This document shows, one piece after another, positions 27,190-34,420 of a stretch of DNA of 64,000 nt (position 1 is its first letter; every line of letters begins with the position of its first letter). A model generated the notes under the pieces. That model did no database searches and had not been told where the DNA came from. It saw only the letters and a program-made list of their open reading frames with translations. A program made the translations under genes and the position numbers. This DNA comes from Mangrovibacterium diazotrophicum (GTDB taxonomy: Bacteria > Bacteroidota > Bacteroidia > Bacteroidales > Prolixibacteraceae): NCBI RefSeq assembly GCF_003610535.1, contig NZ_RAPN01000006.1:1-64000 (forward strand). Direction: 5' to 3'.

Positions 27190-27783
27190 ATGAACAACTT
27201 TTGGAACGAACGATATGCTGCCGAAGATTATGCTTACGGCACTGAGCCGAACGCATTTTTAAAAGAACAGCTTCAACGACTGCAACCCGGTAAGATTTTA
27301 TTCCCTGGAGAAGGCGAAGGCCGCAATGCTGTTTTCGCGGCCCAAATGGGTTGGGAAGTCACTGCATTCGACAGCAGTTCCGAAGGGAAAGCAAAAGCGG
27401 AGCGGTTGGCAAAATCAAAAGATGTTGAAATCGACTACCAGTTGAAAGCCTATCACGAGGCCAATTTCCAAGCCGAAAGCTTCGATGCATTGGTCTTAAT
27501 TTACACCCACATTCCGGCCCAAATGCGCCGGGAATATCATCAGAAGTTTGCCCGCTTCCTGAAGCCCGGTGGTTACCTTATTTTGGAAGGTTTCTCGAAA
27601 GAACAAATCCACAACTCAACCGGTGGCCCGAAAGACATTAACATGCTTTGGTCGCAAGAAGAACTGGAGGGTGATTTTGCAGCCCTTTCAACGTTGAAAA
27701 TTGAACTGTTGGAAACGGAATTGCAGGAAGGTGAATTCCACAGGGGAAAAGCAGCTGTAATTCGGGCTGTCGGGACGAAGTAA
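27190..27783 (+). CDS. Class I SAM-dependent methyltransferase
   Basis: 197 residues. MNNFWNERYAAEDYAYGTEPN is the opening seen in TehB-like or thiopurine-like methyltransferases, and the SAM-binding loop is ILFPGEGEGRNAVFAAQ with acidic D in VTAFDSS. FDALVLIYTHIP and LKPGGYLILEGF complete the Rossmann fold. The substrate is unknown. Single gene, convergent with the beta-propeller gene, whose end lies 17 bp beyond. Confidence 0.85.
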   Translation: MNNFWNERYAAEDYAYGTEPNAFLKEQLQRLQPGKILFPGEGEGRNAVFAAQMGWEVTAFDSSSEGKAKAERLAKSKDVEIDYQLKAYHEANFQAESFDALVLIYTHIPAQMRREYHQKFARFLKPGGYLILEGFSKEQIHNSTGGPKDINMLWSQEELEGDFAALSTLKIELLETELQEGEFHRGKAAVIRAVGTK

Positions 27784-27800
27784 GTCGATTCTCCTTTTTG

Positions 27801-28673
27801 TCAATCGTCGAGTTGCAAGGCAATGACCTTATTGGACATCAACTGCGGAATGATAATGAGCTTACTTTCCGGTATAAACTCAAAATCAGCGAGGAAATCG
27901 TTTTTGTCGTCCAATTCATACAACAACTTTTTGTTGCCTTGTTCCAGTAGGTACAATTCCGATTTCCAGGATAACAAATAGCCATCCTTGCATTTCTTGA
28001 TCCCATCGATGTTGTCCGATAGCTCGTTCGCTATAATTGTTGCCGTTTTATCTTTCAGCGAAATGGAAAGGAGATTCTCCACCCCCCTGTTCCCCACCAG
28101 CAGATGCCCGTTGTCAATCAGTAATCCGTTCGACGATTTCATAAGACTGTCGGCGTACCACACTTCGCTTATTCCATCTTTCAACCGGTGAATACAAGGC
28201 TTAAAGGTGTCGGAAATATAGACCGTGCCATCCTGATCCACCGCAATGTCGTTTAGAAAAACAGCATCTGTAACAGGTGTTCGTTTTTCAATCTTTTGAT
28301 TTTCCAGATCCACAATGGTGAGTCCTTCCCGTTCAACAATGTACAGTTTGTCGTGAAAGATGGTCATTCCGGTTGGATTGTGTAAATGATCAATCCATCT
28401 CAGCTCTTCCAGCTTTCCTTCCGGGCTGAGTTTCGAAATAAACTCGTTGCGCAAGGTATCGGGCTTTTTAATAAAGCCTCCTTCATCGTTGAAATTACTC
28501 ACATACAAACAATGACGAATGGAGTCGAAGACTACCGATTCCGACGCCATAAACAGGGGTTGAGTTTCCCAAACTTTGGTTACCTGTCCGTAGGTAGTTT
28601 TAGCACCCAACATCACGGCAAAGCAGGTTGCAATTCCTAAAATTAGCCGGTTCGTCAGTCTTCGTTTTTTCAT
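27801..28673 (-). CDS. Secreted SMP-30/gluconolactonase-like beta-propeller protein
   Basis: 290 residues with signal peptide (LILGIATCFAVMLGAKTTYGQ). The remainder resembles six-bladed SMP-30-like propellers, with repeated strand pairs such as GTVYISDTFKPCIHRL, GLLIDNGHLLVGNRG and NDIAVDQDGTVYISD. SMP-30 relatives are lactonases or calcium proteins, but key residues cannot be confirmed here. Likely periplasmic. It is the left end of the long minus-strand run. Confidence 0.7.
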   Translation of the reverse strand: MKKRRLTNRLILGIATCFAVMLGAKTTYGQVTKVWETQPLFMASESVVFDSIRHCLYVSNFNDEGGFIKKPDTLRNEFISKLSPEGKLEELRWIDHLHNPTGMTIFHDKLYIVEREGLTIVDLENQKIEKRTPVTDAVFLNDIAVDQDGTVYISDTFKPCIHRLKDGISEVWYADSLMKSSNGLLIDNGHLLVGNRGVENLLSISLKDKTATIIANELSDNIDGIKKCKDGYLLSWKSELYLLEQGNKKLLYELDDKNDFLADFEFIPESKLIIIPQLMSNKVIALQLDD

Positions 28674-28786
28674 TTGTATTGGTTTTTATTTGTTACAACA
28701 TCGATTCGGGTTTGAATACCATGCTAAATGATTCGAGCGATAGCGGTGGTTTCGCCCCAATATTTAGCGGTAATAAGGTGTTTTCT

Positions 28787-29959
28787 TTATTTGTCTGTTA
28801 CTTTAAACCAAGGTATATCAAGAATACCGTTTCTAAAATAGATATTTACTTCGGCTCCAACCTCTGCTCTGTTGTAAAGTGCTTTGCTTACACTTACATC
28901 ATCAATTTCGTTTTGGCGCCCCCATGTCGAAAGCTTTAGATAGTAGGATCTAGATTTCCCCGAACTTATTCGTTTATCAAGTATTTTGGCGGTGTAGTGT
29001 TCTGCTTCCGAGTGGTCATAATAACAGTTGATGTGTATTACCGCCCCAAAACTATAGGCAAAAAGAATAAGCGCTAAAATTGAAACAGTTAAGTAATCAA
29101 CTTTCTTCTTAAAAGTAAATTCCTTTTGATTTATGAGCAGCAAAAACAAGAAAGCTAATGTAATCAGACCTGATACAGGCCAAACGTGTGAATAGTCAAA
29201 AATATCGAAGTCTAAAAGTACTCGAAGCATGATACCCAAAGAAGGGTAAATTAAAGCGTAAAATAACGAAGGGTATGCACTTCCCTTTTTCTCGTCAATT
29301 CTTATTAAACCATCGGAAAGCTTGACGACCGCCAATGCTACAATTGGAATAAGCATAGCAGCCAATATAGAATAACTATACGGGGTTGGATAGAAAAAAA
29401 TCCAGGCCGTCGTTAATCCACCAACCCAATTAAGCAGCTTCGCCCGCTGTCTGGCTTTCGCAAGTTTTTCTTCTCTCACTTCTTTTGTCCAACCAACAGA
29501 TTCATCTTGTAATATCTCTTGTTCTTCTTCAAGGGCATTTGTCACGTCGAGATCCGGGTAACTAAGCGAAAGCCAATGTAAAATTTCACGGTAACCGCCA
29601 GTGTATTTGCTGATTTTAATACTCTTTTTACTGCTACTGTTTGGTTCTACAAATATGTATTGCTCATTTACCGTATAACCTTTTATCTCCTCAAGTTTCA
29701 ATTCTCGTTTTGAAAGCGTGCTAATTGAGATTATCCTGTTTTTCCCAATAATCAGGCGTCCATTGTAAGCGTCTAAGACACCTATAATCATTAAAGCAAT
29801 CATCGCCAGCGCAACTGGAATCAAAAGCCAACCTAATTTCAATAAGAAATCCCCATTTTGAAAGGGAAGTATCAGAAGCCAAGCAAAAAGGCTCACTAGT
29901 ATTGGGGCCAATAGATATATAAAAATCGCCCAACCTTTTGCTAGTTTATATTCTTTCAT
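28787..29959 (-). CDS. Polytopic membrane protein of unknown function
   Basis: 390 residues. About eight membrane segments at 12-32, 40-62, 175-195, 198-215, 230-250, 262-280, 290-315, plus charged loops; a soluble region at about 85-150 contains a long lysine- and glutamate-rich helix. The C-terminal 60 residues (AKILDKRISSGKSRSYYLK) resemble the DUF3592 type of extracytoplasmic beta module, an unconfirmed impression. Minus strand, 113 bp from the beta-propeller gene. Confidence 0.6.
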   Translation of the reverse strand: MKEYKLAKGWAIFIYLLAPILVSLFAWLLILPFQNGDFLLKLGWLLIPVALAMIALMIIGVLDAYNGRLIIGKNRIISISTLSKRELKLEEIKGYTVNEQYIFVEPNSSSKKSIKISKYTGGYREILHWLSLSYPDLDVTNALEEEQEILQDESVGWTKEVREEKLAKARQRAKLLNWVGGLTTAWIFFYPTPYSYSILAAMLIPIVALAVVKLSDGLIRIDEKKGSAYPSLFYALIYPSLGIMLRVLLDFDIFDYSHVWPVSGLITLAFLFLLLINQKEFTFKKKVDYLTVSILALILFAYSFGAVIHINCYYDHSEAEHYTAKILDKRISSGKSRSYYLKLSTWGRQNEIDDVSVSKALYNRAEVGAEVNIYFRNGILDIPWFKVTDK

Positions 29960-30122
29960 TTTCGTTTATGTCGTTATTTATATTTTTCGTCAAAGTCCAC
30001 TTGTCAACAATCATTTCATCCCATTACATCAAAATAAATAGATTAATGTTTTGGTTCGTAAAAGCATCCTCATTTAACGAATTACGATTTACAAATCCGC
30101 GATAGCGGGACAACAATACTCG

Positions 30123-30350
30123 TTAGATTATGTATTCAAAAATAAGAACACCGGCTAATATGAAAATAACAACGAAAAGTAAAAACCTTCTGAATTTAGG
30201 ATGTGCAATGTTTATTTCTCCATTTCCAATGCCCCACCGATCCGGGACAACAACCCGGTCATCGTTTTCATTTGAATAAAACATCCCCAATTTATACTTT
30301 CCTTCGCTTTCCCGTTTACTCTTTTCAAAATTTGATTCTTCTAATCGCAT
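30123..30350 (-). CDS. Small membrane protein, DUF5808-like
   Basis: 75 residues. The middle KYKLGMFYSNENDDRVVVPDRWGIGNGEINIAHPK resembles the DUF5808 pattern (YkGifYyNpdDpRlfVPkrxGxG), followed by a single membrane helix (FRRFLLFVVIFILAGVLIFEY) at the C-terminus. The residues before the helix are charged. No function is known. It lies between two AT-rich genes in the palindrome-separated run. Confidence 0.6.
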   Translation of the reverse strand: MRLEESNFEKSKRESEGKYKLGMFYSNENDDRVVVPDRWGIGNGEINIAHPKFRRFLLFVVIFILAGVLIFEYII

Positions 30351-30390
30351 TGCTTTAATATTTTGAACTGAGACAAATTCAATTTTAACC

Positions 30391-30494
30391 GGATGTTACC
30401 CGCTAACGCACTAAAGTCTCGTGTGGTTATTAAACACGCTGTTAAGGGATTTTCGCGGTAGCAGGGACTATTTAATGCAACATTCTTGGCAACA
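30391..30494. repeat. Imperfect palindrome between DUF5808-like and HD-domain genes
   Basis: Left arm 30391-30420 and right arm 30464-30494 pair imperfectly: revcomp of the right arm reads TGTTGCC..GTTGCATTAAATAGTC, and the left arm reads TGTTACC..TAACGCACTAAAGTC. Several unpaired bases lie on one side only. This resembles the attC-type sites of integron cassettes more than a terminator; no T-run follows. Confidence 0.5.
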
Positions 30495-30498
30495 GTAT

Positions 30499-31089
30499 TT
30501 ATTTCTTTAAAATGCCTTTTTCAACGCTATCCTCAATAAGGCTTTCGGCATAATTCCATAGTTCTGTCGAACCATTTTTTATTATTTTTTTCTTTTCGTA
30601 AACCGCTTGATATTTCACGCCAAATTCTTCCCAAGTCCCACCATTATTTGATGTATTCTGTAATAAAGGTTCAAGCCGATCCATTGATCTGGCAAATTTT
30701 GCCTCATTAGAAATGCCATCTTCAAACTCTGTCCAGATTTCAATAAATTCTTTCGCTTGCTCTTCAGGTAGAATACCAAAAATCCGTTTGGCAGATTTCA
30801 GCTCTTCCTCGGTATTATCGTGATTTTTATTCTGGTCGTATATAAAGGTGTCGCCGGCATCTATTTCGACGATATCGTGTATTAATACCATCTTTACGAC
30901 CTTCATTAGATCAATTTCCGCATCAGAATATTCACTTAACACAATGGCCATCATGGCTAAGTGCCAACTATGTTCAGCATCATTTTCGTTTCGGTCGCTG
31001 GCAAACAATTTTGTCCTTCTCTGAATGTATTTGATTTTATCAATTTCTTTAATGAACTCGATTTGCTTTAATAAATTCTCTGGTATCAT
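30499..31089 (-). CDS. HD-domain hydrolase (YfbR/HDDC2-like 5'-nucleotidase type)
   Basis: 196 residues. The HD metal motif is spread as H in NDAEHSWHLA, HD in LIHDIVEIDAGDT, and D in ARSMDRLEPLLQN, the last two with family-typical spacing. The closest group by eye is the HD hydrolase of YfbR/HDDC2 type, which removes phosphate from deoxynucleotide monophosphates. Cytoplasmic. Flanked on both sides by attC-like palindromes. Confidence 0.83.
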   Translation of the reverse strand: MIPENLLKQIEFIKEIDKIKYIQRRTKLFASDRNENDAEHSWHLAMMAIVLSEYSDAEIDLMKVVKMVLIHDIVEIDAGDTFIYDQNKNHDNTEEELKSAKRIFGILPEEQAKEFIEIWTEFEDGISNEAKFARSMDRLEPLLQNTSNNGGTWEEFGVKYQAVYEKKKIIKNGSTELWNYAESLIEDSVEKGILKK

Positions 31090-31110
31090 TTCAGTTTCCG
31101 ATTTTTATAT

Positions 31111-31212
31111 TGTTACAACGGTTAGTAGTAGGTGGTCATGGCAGATTTACGATTAATCCGCCATTAACTATTGCGCAACACCGGCATGCCTTATGACCGT
31201 GTTAGCAACACG
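31111..31212. repeat. Imperfect palindrome between HD gene and 230-aa gene
   Basis: Left arm 31111-31143 (TGTTACAACGG ... GGTCATGGCA) pairs with right arm 31187-31212 (TGCCTTATGACC ... GTTAGCAACA). The stem is interrupted by unpaired bases present on one side only, TTAGTAGTAGGT on the left, as in attC sites. The words TGTTAC/TGTTGC and GGTTAG/GTTAGC at the arms also occur at the other palindromes of this region. Confidence 0.55.
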
Positions 31213-31224
31213 TTTCTTATTTTA

Positions 31225-31917
31225 TTACTTTATTTTATTCAAAATTTCTCTGATTTGCTTAAGTTCAAATATTTGTTTTCCACAATCAATTTTCTCGACA
31301 GGAAAGTTTTCCACAAAGTCATTAAAGTCTGAACAGTTTCTAAAAATATTAAATTCTTCGTTTTTTATGTCCCAGACAACGCCAGTGCCACCAAAGGTTG
31401 TTATTGGATAAGACTTATCAATGGCATTTCCTAATTCACTACCAATGATGCCACCAACTCCTTCGGCAACACCAGCACTAAATCCCGTTTGCCATGGATT
31501 TACGAATGCGCCTTCAGCGTATAAAAAGTTGTCTCCTCCGATTAGCACACGAACAAATGAATTCATAGATTCAACAGGTGAAACTGATTTGTCCTTTTGG
31601 CTTTTATTGTCCAAAATTGCCCAATTGCTAAAATAAAGCTGTCCATTATGAGAAATTGCAAATACCTTTTTGATTTTTTTATTGGTATCTTTCTCTTTAA
31701 AGAAACATCTACGCGCCAGAGAGTCTGAGTCATTAACCAATTTAATTTTGTCAATTGTCAGTTGCAGAAACAGAGAAGGTGTCTTTTTTAGAAAATCTTC
31801 TTTTGTCTGATAAAGTCCTTCTGGAAAGTTCGATTGATAAATTGCTTGCTTTCCAAAAGCTTGGTTCAGTCCAAAATATATTAATAGCAATATTAATTCT
31901 AGTCGCAGTTTCATCAT
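31225..31917 (-). CDS. Secreted hypothetical protein, 230 aa
   Basis: Signal peptide LILLLIYFGLNQAFGK, then EGLYQTKEDFLKKTPS, a phrase typical of the DUF6563-like Bacteroidota proteins (a guess). A small-residue-rich run near residues 145-170 (GFSAGVAEGVGGIIGSELGN) may form a membrane-active helix. No catalytic motif. AT-rich compared with the genes on either side of the 28-33 kb region, and flanked by palindromes, suggesting transfer as a cassette. Confidence 0.6.
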   Translation of the reverse strand: MMKLRLELILLLIYFGLNQAFGKQAIYQSNFPEGLYQTKEDFLKKTPSLFLQLTIDKIKLVNDSDSLARRCFFKEKDTNKKIKKVFAISHNGQLYFSNWAILDNKSQKDKSVSPVESMNSFVRVLIGGDNFLYAEGAFVNPWQTGFSAGVAEGVGGIIGSELGNAIDKSYPITTFGGTGVVWDIKNEEFNIFRNCSDFNDFVENFPVEKIDCGKQIFELKQIREILNKIK

Positions 31918-31931
31918 GATTTTAAATGTTT

Positions 31932-32067
31932 GCTGACAGTTGGTACATGTTGTCGTTGCGGATGTCGGAGAGCGTCCGACAGGACACGGAATTGCGAAAC
32001 GAGAATCCGCAGTTGGCGTACCACCTAAGCCCGCCTTGTAATATCTACTGTTTTGGCGGTATGTTGC
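31932..32067. repeat. Imperfect palindrome between two small genes
   Basis: Left arm about 31932-31966 (GCTGACAGTTGGTACATG...) pairs loosely with the right arm about 32029-32067 (...GTAATATCTACTGTTTTGGCGG). Inside there is also a perfect short hairpin TGTCGGA-GAGCG-TCCGACA (31964-31982). The overall size and place match the neighbouring palindromes, though the outer match is the weakest of the set. Confidence 0.4.
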
Positions 32068-32475
32068 TTATTTGATTTCAATTTTCCAATCAATTTTTTC
32101 TAACTCAACTAACTCATAATCTAGTCTTTTAACATAGCCATTATTCAATCTCAAACTATCCCAATCTGAGAGCAATACAGTCTCATAGTCAAATATATAA
32201 AAACTCATAGTAGTGTCTTTGCTTTGATATATTTTCCTTATCCACATGTCTGTACTGCCAGGTATTGAAATACTTCTTGTCTCGTTCGGTTGTATGCTAT
32301 TATTTAAAATGTAGTCTTTTCTGTTTGTTGAAGATACATCAAGAATTGTATCTAAATCATAATCATAACAGATTGGTTTATCAGTCTTGTTTGCAATCAC
32401 CAGACGATTATCATAATAATCACAACTTGATGCGATAAGAATTATAACAATTACCTGAAATAATTTTTGTGTCAT
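32068..32475 (-). CDS. Putative lipoprotein, 135 aa
   Basis: The N-terminus has a short hydrophobic signal with a lipobox-like LIASSC (cysteine about residue 18), so probably a membrane-anchored lipoprotein. The rest is a compact, polar, beta-rich protein (RLVIANKTDKPICYDYDL, TRSISIPGSTDMWIRKIY) with no recognised family. AT-rich. Next to an attC-like palindrome on each side. Confidence 0.6.
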   Translation of the reverse strand: MTQKLFQVIVIILIASSCDYYDNRLVIANKTDKPICYDYDLDTILDVSSTNRKDYILNNSIQPNETRSISIPGSTDMWIRKIYQSKDTTMSFYIFDYETVLLSDWDSLRLNNGYVKRLDYELVELEKIDWKIEIK

Positions 32476-32591
32476 GTTATAGATTTTCCTGTGGTAAATT
32501 CTGTATTTATCCTGAGCAATTATTCATTAGAATTACAAAAAGTTAGTGCTATAATAAATTGAGTCTTCGTTTGCATTATTTCTTTACAATT

Positions 32592-32725
32592 ACCGTCAAC
32601 GGAAAATTGGATGTTGCGTGGCGAATGCGGCGAGGGTCAGTGTCGACCGAAGGAAGGCCAGACGCGAGATGGAAAGCTACGCCCCCCCGGTTACCCGCCA
32701 TGCAATATTCCAAAATGTTAGCGGT
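32592..32725. repeat. Imperfect palindrome (clearest attC-like site)
   Basis: Left arm 32592-32623 and right arm 32696-32725. The revcomp of the right arm reads ACCGCTAACATTTTGGAATA then TTGCATGGCG; the left arm reads ACCGTCAACGGAAAATTGGA then TGTTGCGTGGCG. They share most bases with small shifts and extra bases on one side. The loop is about 72 bp and has a G/C-rich centre. This is between the 135-aa and 81-aa genes. Confidence 0.6.
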
Positions 32726-32731
32726 TGTTTT

Positions 32732-32977
32732 TTATTTTGTTTTCATAAAGTATCCTCTAAAAGAATAGTCTGGGTCTTTTAATTTCCATTTTTCATGGCA
32801 AAAATTACACTGATAAATATACTCTCCATCATCCTTATCCCTTATACCATCAGGCCTAAACTCAATTTGTTTCATTTTATCACTACCCAGTTTCTTTGTT
32901 AATTCAAGGTCAAATTTTAGCCAATCATCTTCACTGGGAAAAGAAGGAAATTCGTTGTCAAAGCAATGCTTACACAT
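32732..32977 (-). CDS. Small zinc-ribbon-like protein
   Basis: 81 residues with paired cysteines: CKHC at the N-terminus (C2, C5) and CNFC near residue 57-60 (YIYQCNFCHEKWKL). Four cysteines in two CxxC units suggest a zinc ribbon with a DNA, RNA or protein partner; the cysteines could instead bind iron-sulfur. No family recognised. AT-rich, lies between palindromes. Confidence 0.6.
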   Translation of the reverse strand: MCKHCFDNEFPSFPSEDDWLKFDLELTKKLGSDKMKQIEFRPDGIRDKDDGEYIYQCNFCHEKWKLKDPDYSFRGYFMKTK

Positions 32978-33076
32978 AACTTATAATTTTACTTTCCAAA
33001 AGCGTCAAGGAAAATTGTTGTCTTTCGTCTTGAAGTTTTCCTTCTACTTGCATTTTCTTTTTTGAACAAGTTTAAG

Positions 33077-33217
33077 TTACTCAATTTTGTCTTTGAATAT
33101 GATTGTTATATCTCTCTCATTCCCATTAAAGTCAACTATTGCAGAAATATATTTATGACCACCATCTGCTCCAGTTTCCTTTATTTTGTATTTTGTTAAT
33201 TCAAACTTCGTCATCAT
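33077..33217 (-). CDS. Very small hypothetical protein, 46 aa
   Basis: Frame from the double ATG (33212-33217) to the TAA at 33077-33079 gives 46 residues: MMTKFELTKYKIKETG, GGHKYISAIVDFNGNE, and DITIIFKDKIE. The pattern of alternating hydrophobic and polar residues is that of a small beta-rich protein. The start is 17 bp after the stop of the next gene. I support this only from frame, composition and spacing. Confidence 0.4.
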   Translation of the reverse strand: MMTKFELTKYKIKETGADGGHKYISAIVDFNGNERDITIIFKDKIE

Positions 33218-33234
33218 TTTTCGATATAAATTCC

Positions 33235-33453
33235 TCAAACACAATTAGAAAATCCGCCAGCGGCAAATTGAACCTTTTTAGTTCCTTCTATTATTTCATA
33301 AATCCTAAAAGTATATGATTGTCCATAGTTAGGGTCTTTTACTTTTATCGATTTTCCTACATATTTCCAGTCATATGACCAGATATTCATACCTTTTATT
33401 TTGAATGGTTCGCTGTCAATAACAGTCGCTTTATGTATCCAATTTTGCTTCAT
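33235..33453 (-). CDS. Small hypothetical protein, 72 aa
   Basis: MKQNWIHKATVIDSEPFKIKG, then NIWSYDWKYVGKSIKVKDP and TFRIYEIIEGTKKVQFAAGG. Predicted beta-rich, no cysteine pairs apart from the near-terminal C, no signal. First gene of the minus-strand run and followed 17 bp on by the 46-aa frame. No family recognised. Confidence 0.5.
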   Translation of the reverse strand: MKQNWIHKATVIDSEPFKIKGMNIWSYDWKYVGKSIKVKDPNYGQSYTFRIYEIIEGTKKVQFAAGGFSNCV

Positions 33454-33466
33454 TTAAATCACCGCT

Positions 33467-33493
33467 AACGTCGTTATAAAATTTTACGGCGTT
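33467..33493. repeat. Short palindrome upstream of the 72-aa gene
   Basis: AACGTCGTTATAAAAT pairs with ATTTTACGGCGTT with a few shifts. It carries the GCTAACG word, found also in the palindromes between the other genes of the run, and marks the right edge of that run. Confidence 0.45.
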
Positions 33494-33494
33494 T

Positions 33495-34420
33495 ATATCT
33501 GCTTTATCGGTTTCAAAGGTGCGTTCATAACATGAAATAACAGGAGTAAGGGCACCTTGTCCAGTTTGTTTCCGAATTTACAAAACCTCTCTTAAGTTTA
33601 CCTTAACCAAAAATAATTTATCCCCATTCCAAATAACTCAGCCAACGTAAAAAGGGAAGCTGTAGCCTCCCTTTTTTACTGGTTTTGTTGGTTGAGTCCT
33701 CGAAAACCGGATTGCTGTTGTTTGTTCTCCCCTATTATTGGTTTCACGTAGCCGGATAACAACACGTAACTGCTTACTTCGTCGCTCCAGTTACTCTGGG
33801 GGTTGCTCCCCATCGCCAGTACGCGAAAGCATATTGGTTTCCGCTGGTTAATCCGTTAATCAGAACTTTAGGTCTGGTAGCAAACGCGAATTACAAGTTT
33901 CCCCTTGCTTTTGTAGTAACAATCCGGTCCACAACCAGATCAAATGAAACATAATTTTACAAAACTCTCTGCGAATAGCCCACAAACACTCATTATTAGT
34001 TCAATCGAACAATCGTTTTGATTGCCCGAAACTCCTCTTTGAAAAGTGAAACACCAAAATGGGTTACCTTCCAGTTTAACAACCTTATGTTTCCTTGTCT
34101 TTTAGCCAGATTACCCCTAACTTTTTCTTCCGGAATTTTAAAAGCGTTATTACTTTATCCACCCCTCTTAAACTGGTTCAAATAAAATCTCCGGAACGTG
34201 GTGATCCGAATTCGGGTTATTGATTTTTCAGCGTAGTTCGATTGGTGGGAAAATCCGATGATGTTATTAGAACTACTTCTGGCGAAGTAGGTATGTGGTA
34301 TACTAAAATTGTCTGACTCTAAAAGCGTCATTCCGTTACTTCTTATCTCCTTTTTTATTCAGGATAAATCTGTCTTGGGAAGATTCCGTCCGTCAAAAAA
34401 CAATCTAACAATAAAACCGA
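33495..34420. other. Long gene-free region with RNA-like inverted repeats
   Basis: Over 900 bp with no convincing reading frame. Between 33737 and 33942 there are several short paired arms: GGGG/CCCC around 33798-33812, CCAG/CTGG at 33787-33799, TGGTTAA/TTAATCA at 33845-33862, and GGTCTGGT (33871-33878) with ACCAGATC (33934-33941). This is more structure than expected for a random gap. A terminator-like hairpin lies to the left. It could be a small RNA or the leader of the T9SS gene at 34421; I cannot name a family. Confidence 0.4.
33649..33677. terminator. Terminator-like hairpin in the gene-free region
   Basis: AAAAAGGGAAGC and GCCTCCCTTTTTT pair over about 11 bp with one mismatch around a short loop, and a T-run is present on both strands. 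No protein gene ends here, so it would terminate an unannotated transcript, possibly the structured region 33737-33942 read leftward, or another RNA. Confidence 0.55.

Noticed and set aside
30391-33493. Simple Rho-independent terminators as explanation of the palindromes
   Set aside because: The stems are long and imperfect with large loops and no T-runs follow, unlike the real terminators in this window.
33737-33942. Group II intron or tmRNA/RNase P RNA
   Set aside because: No domain-V-like hairpin, reverse transcriptase or family-specific ends could be recognised, so no name was given.
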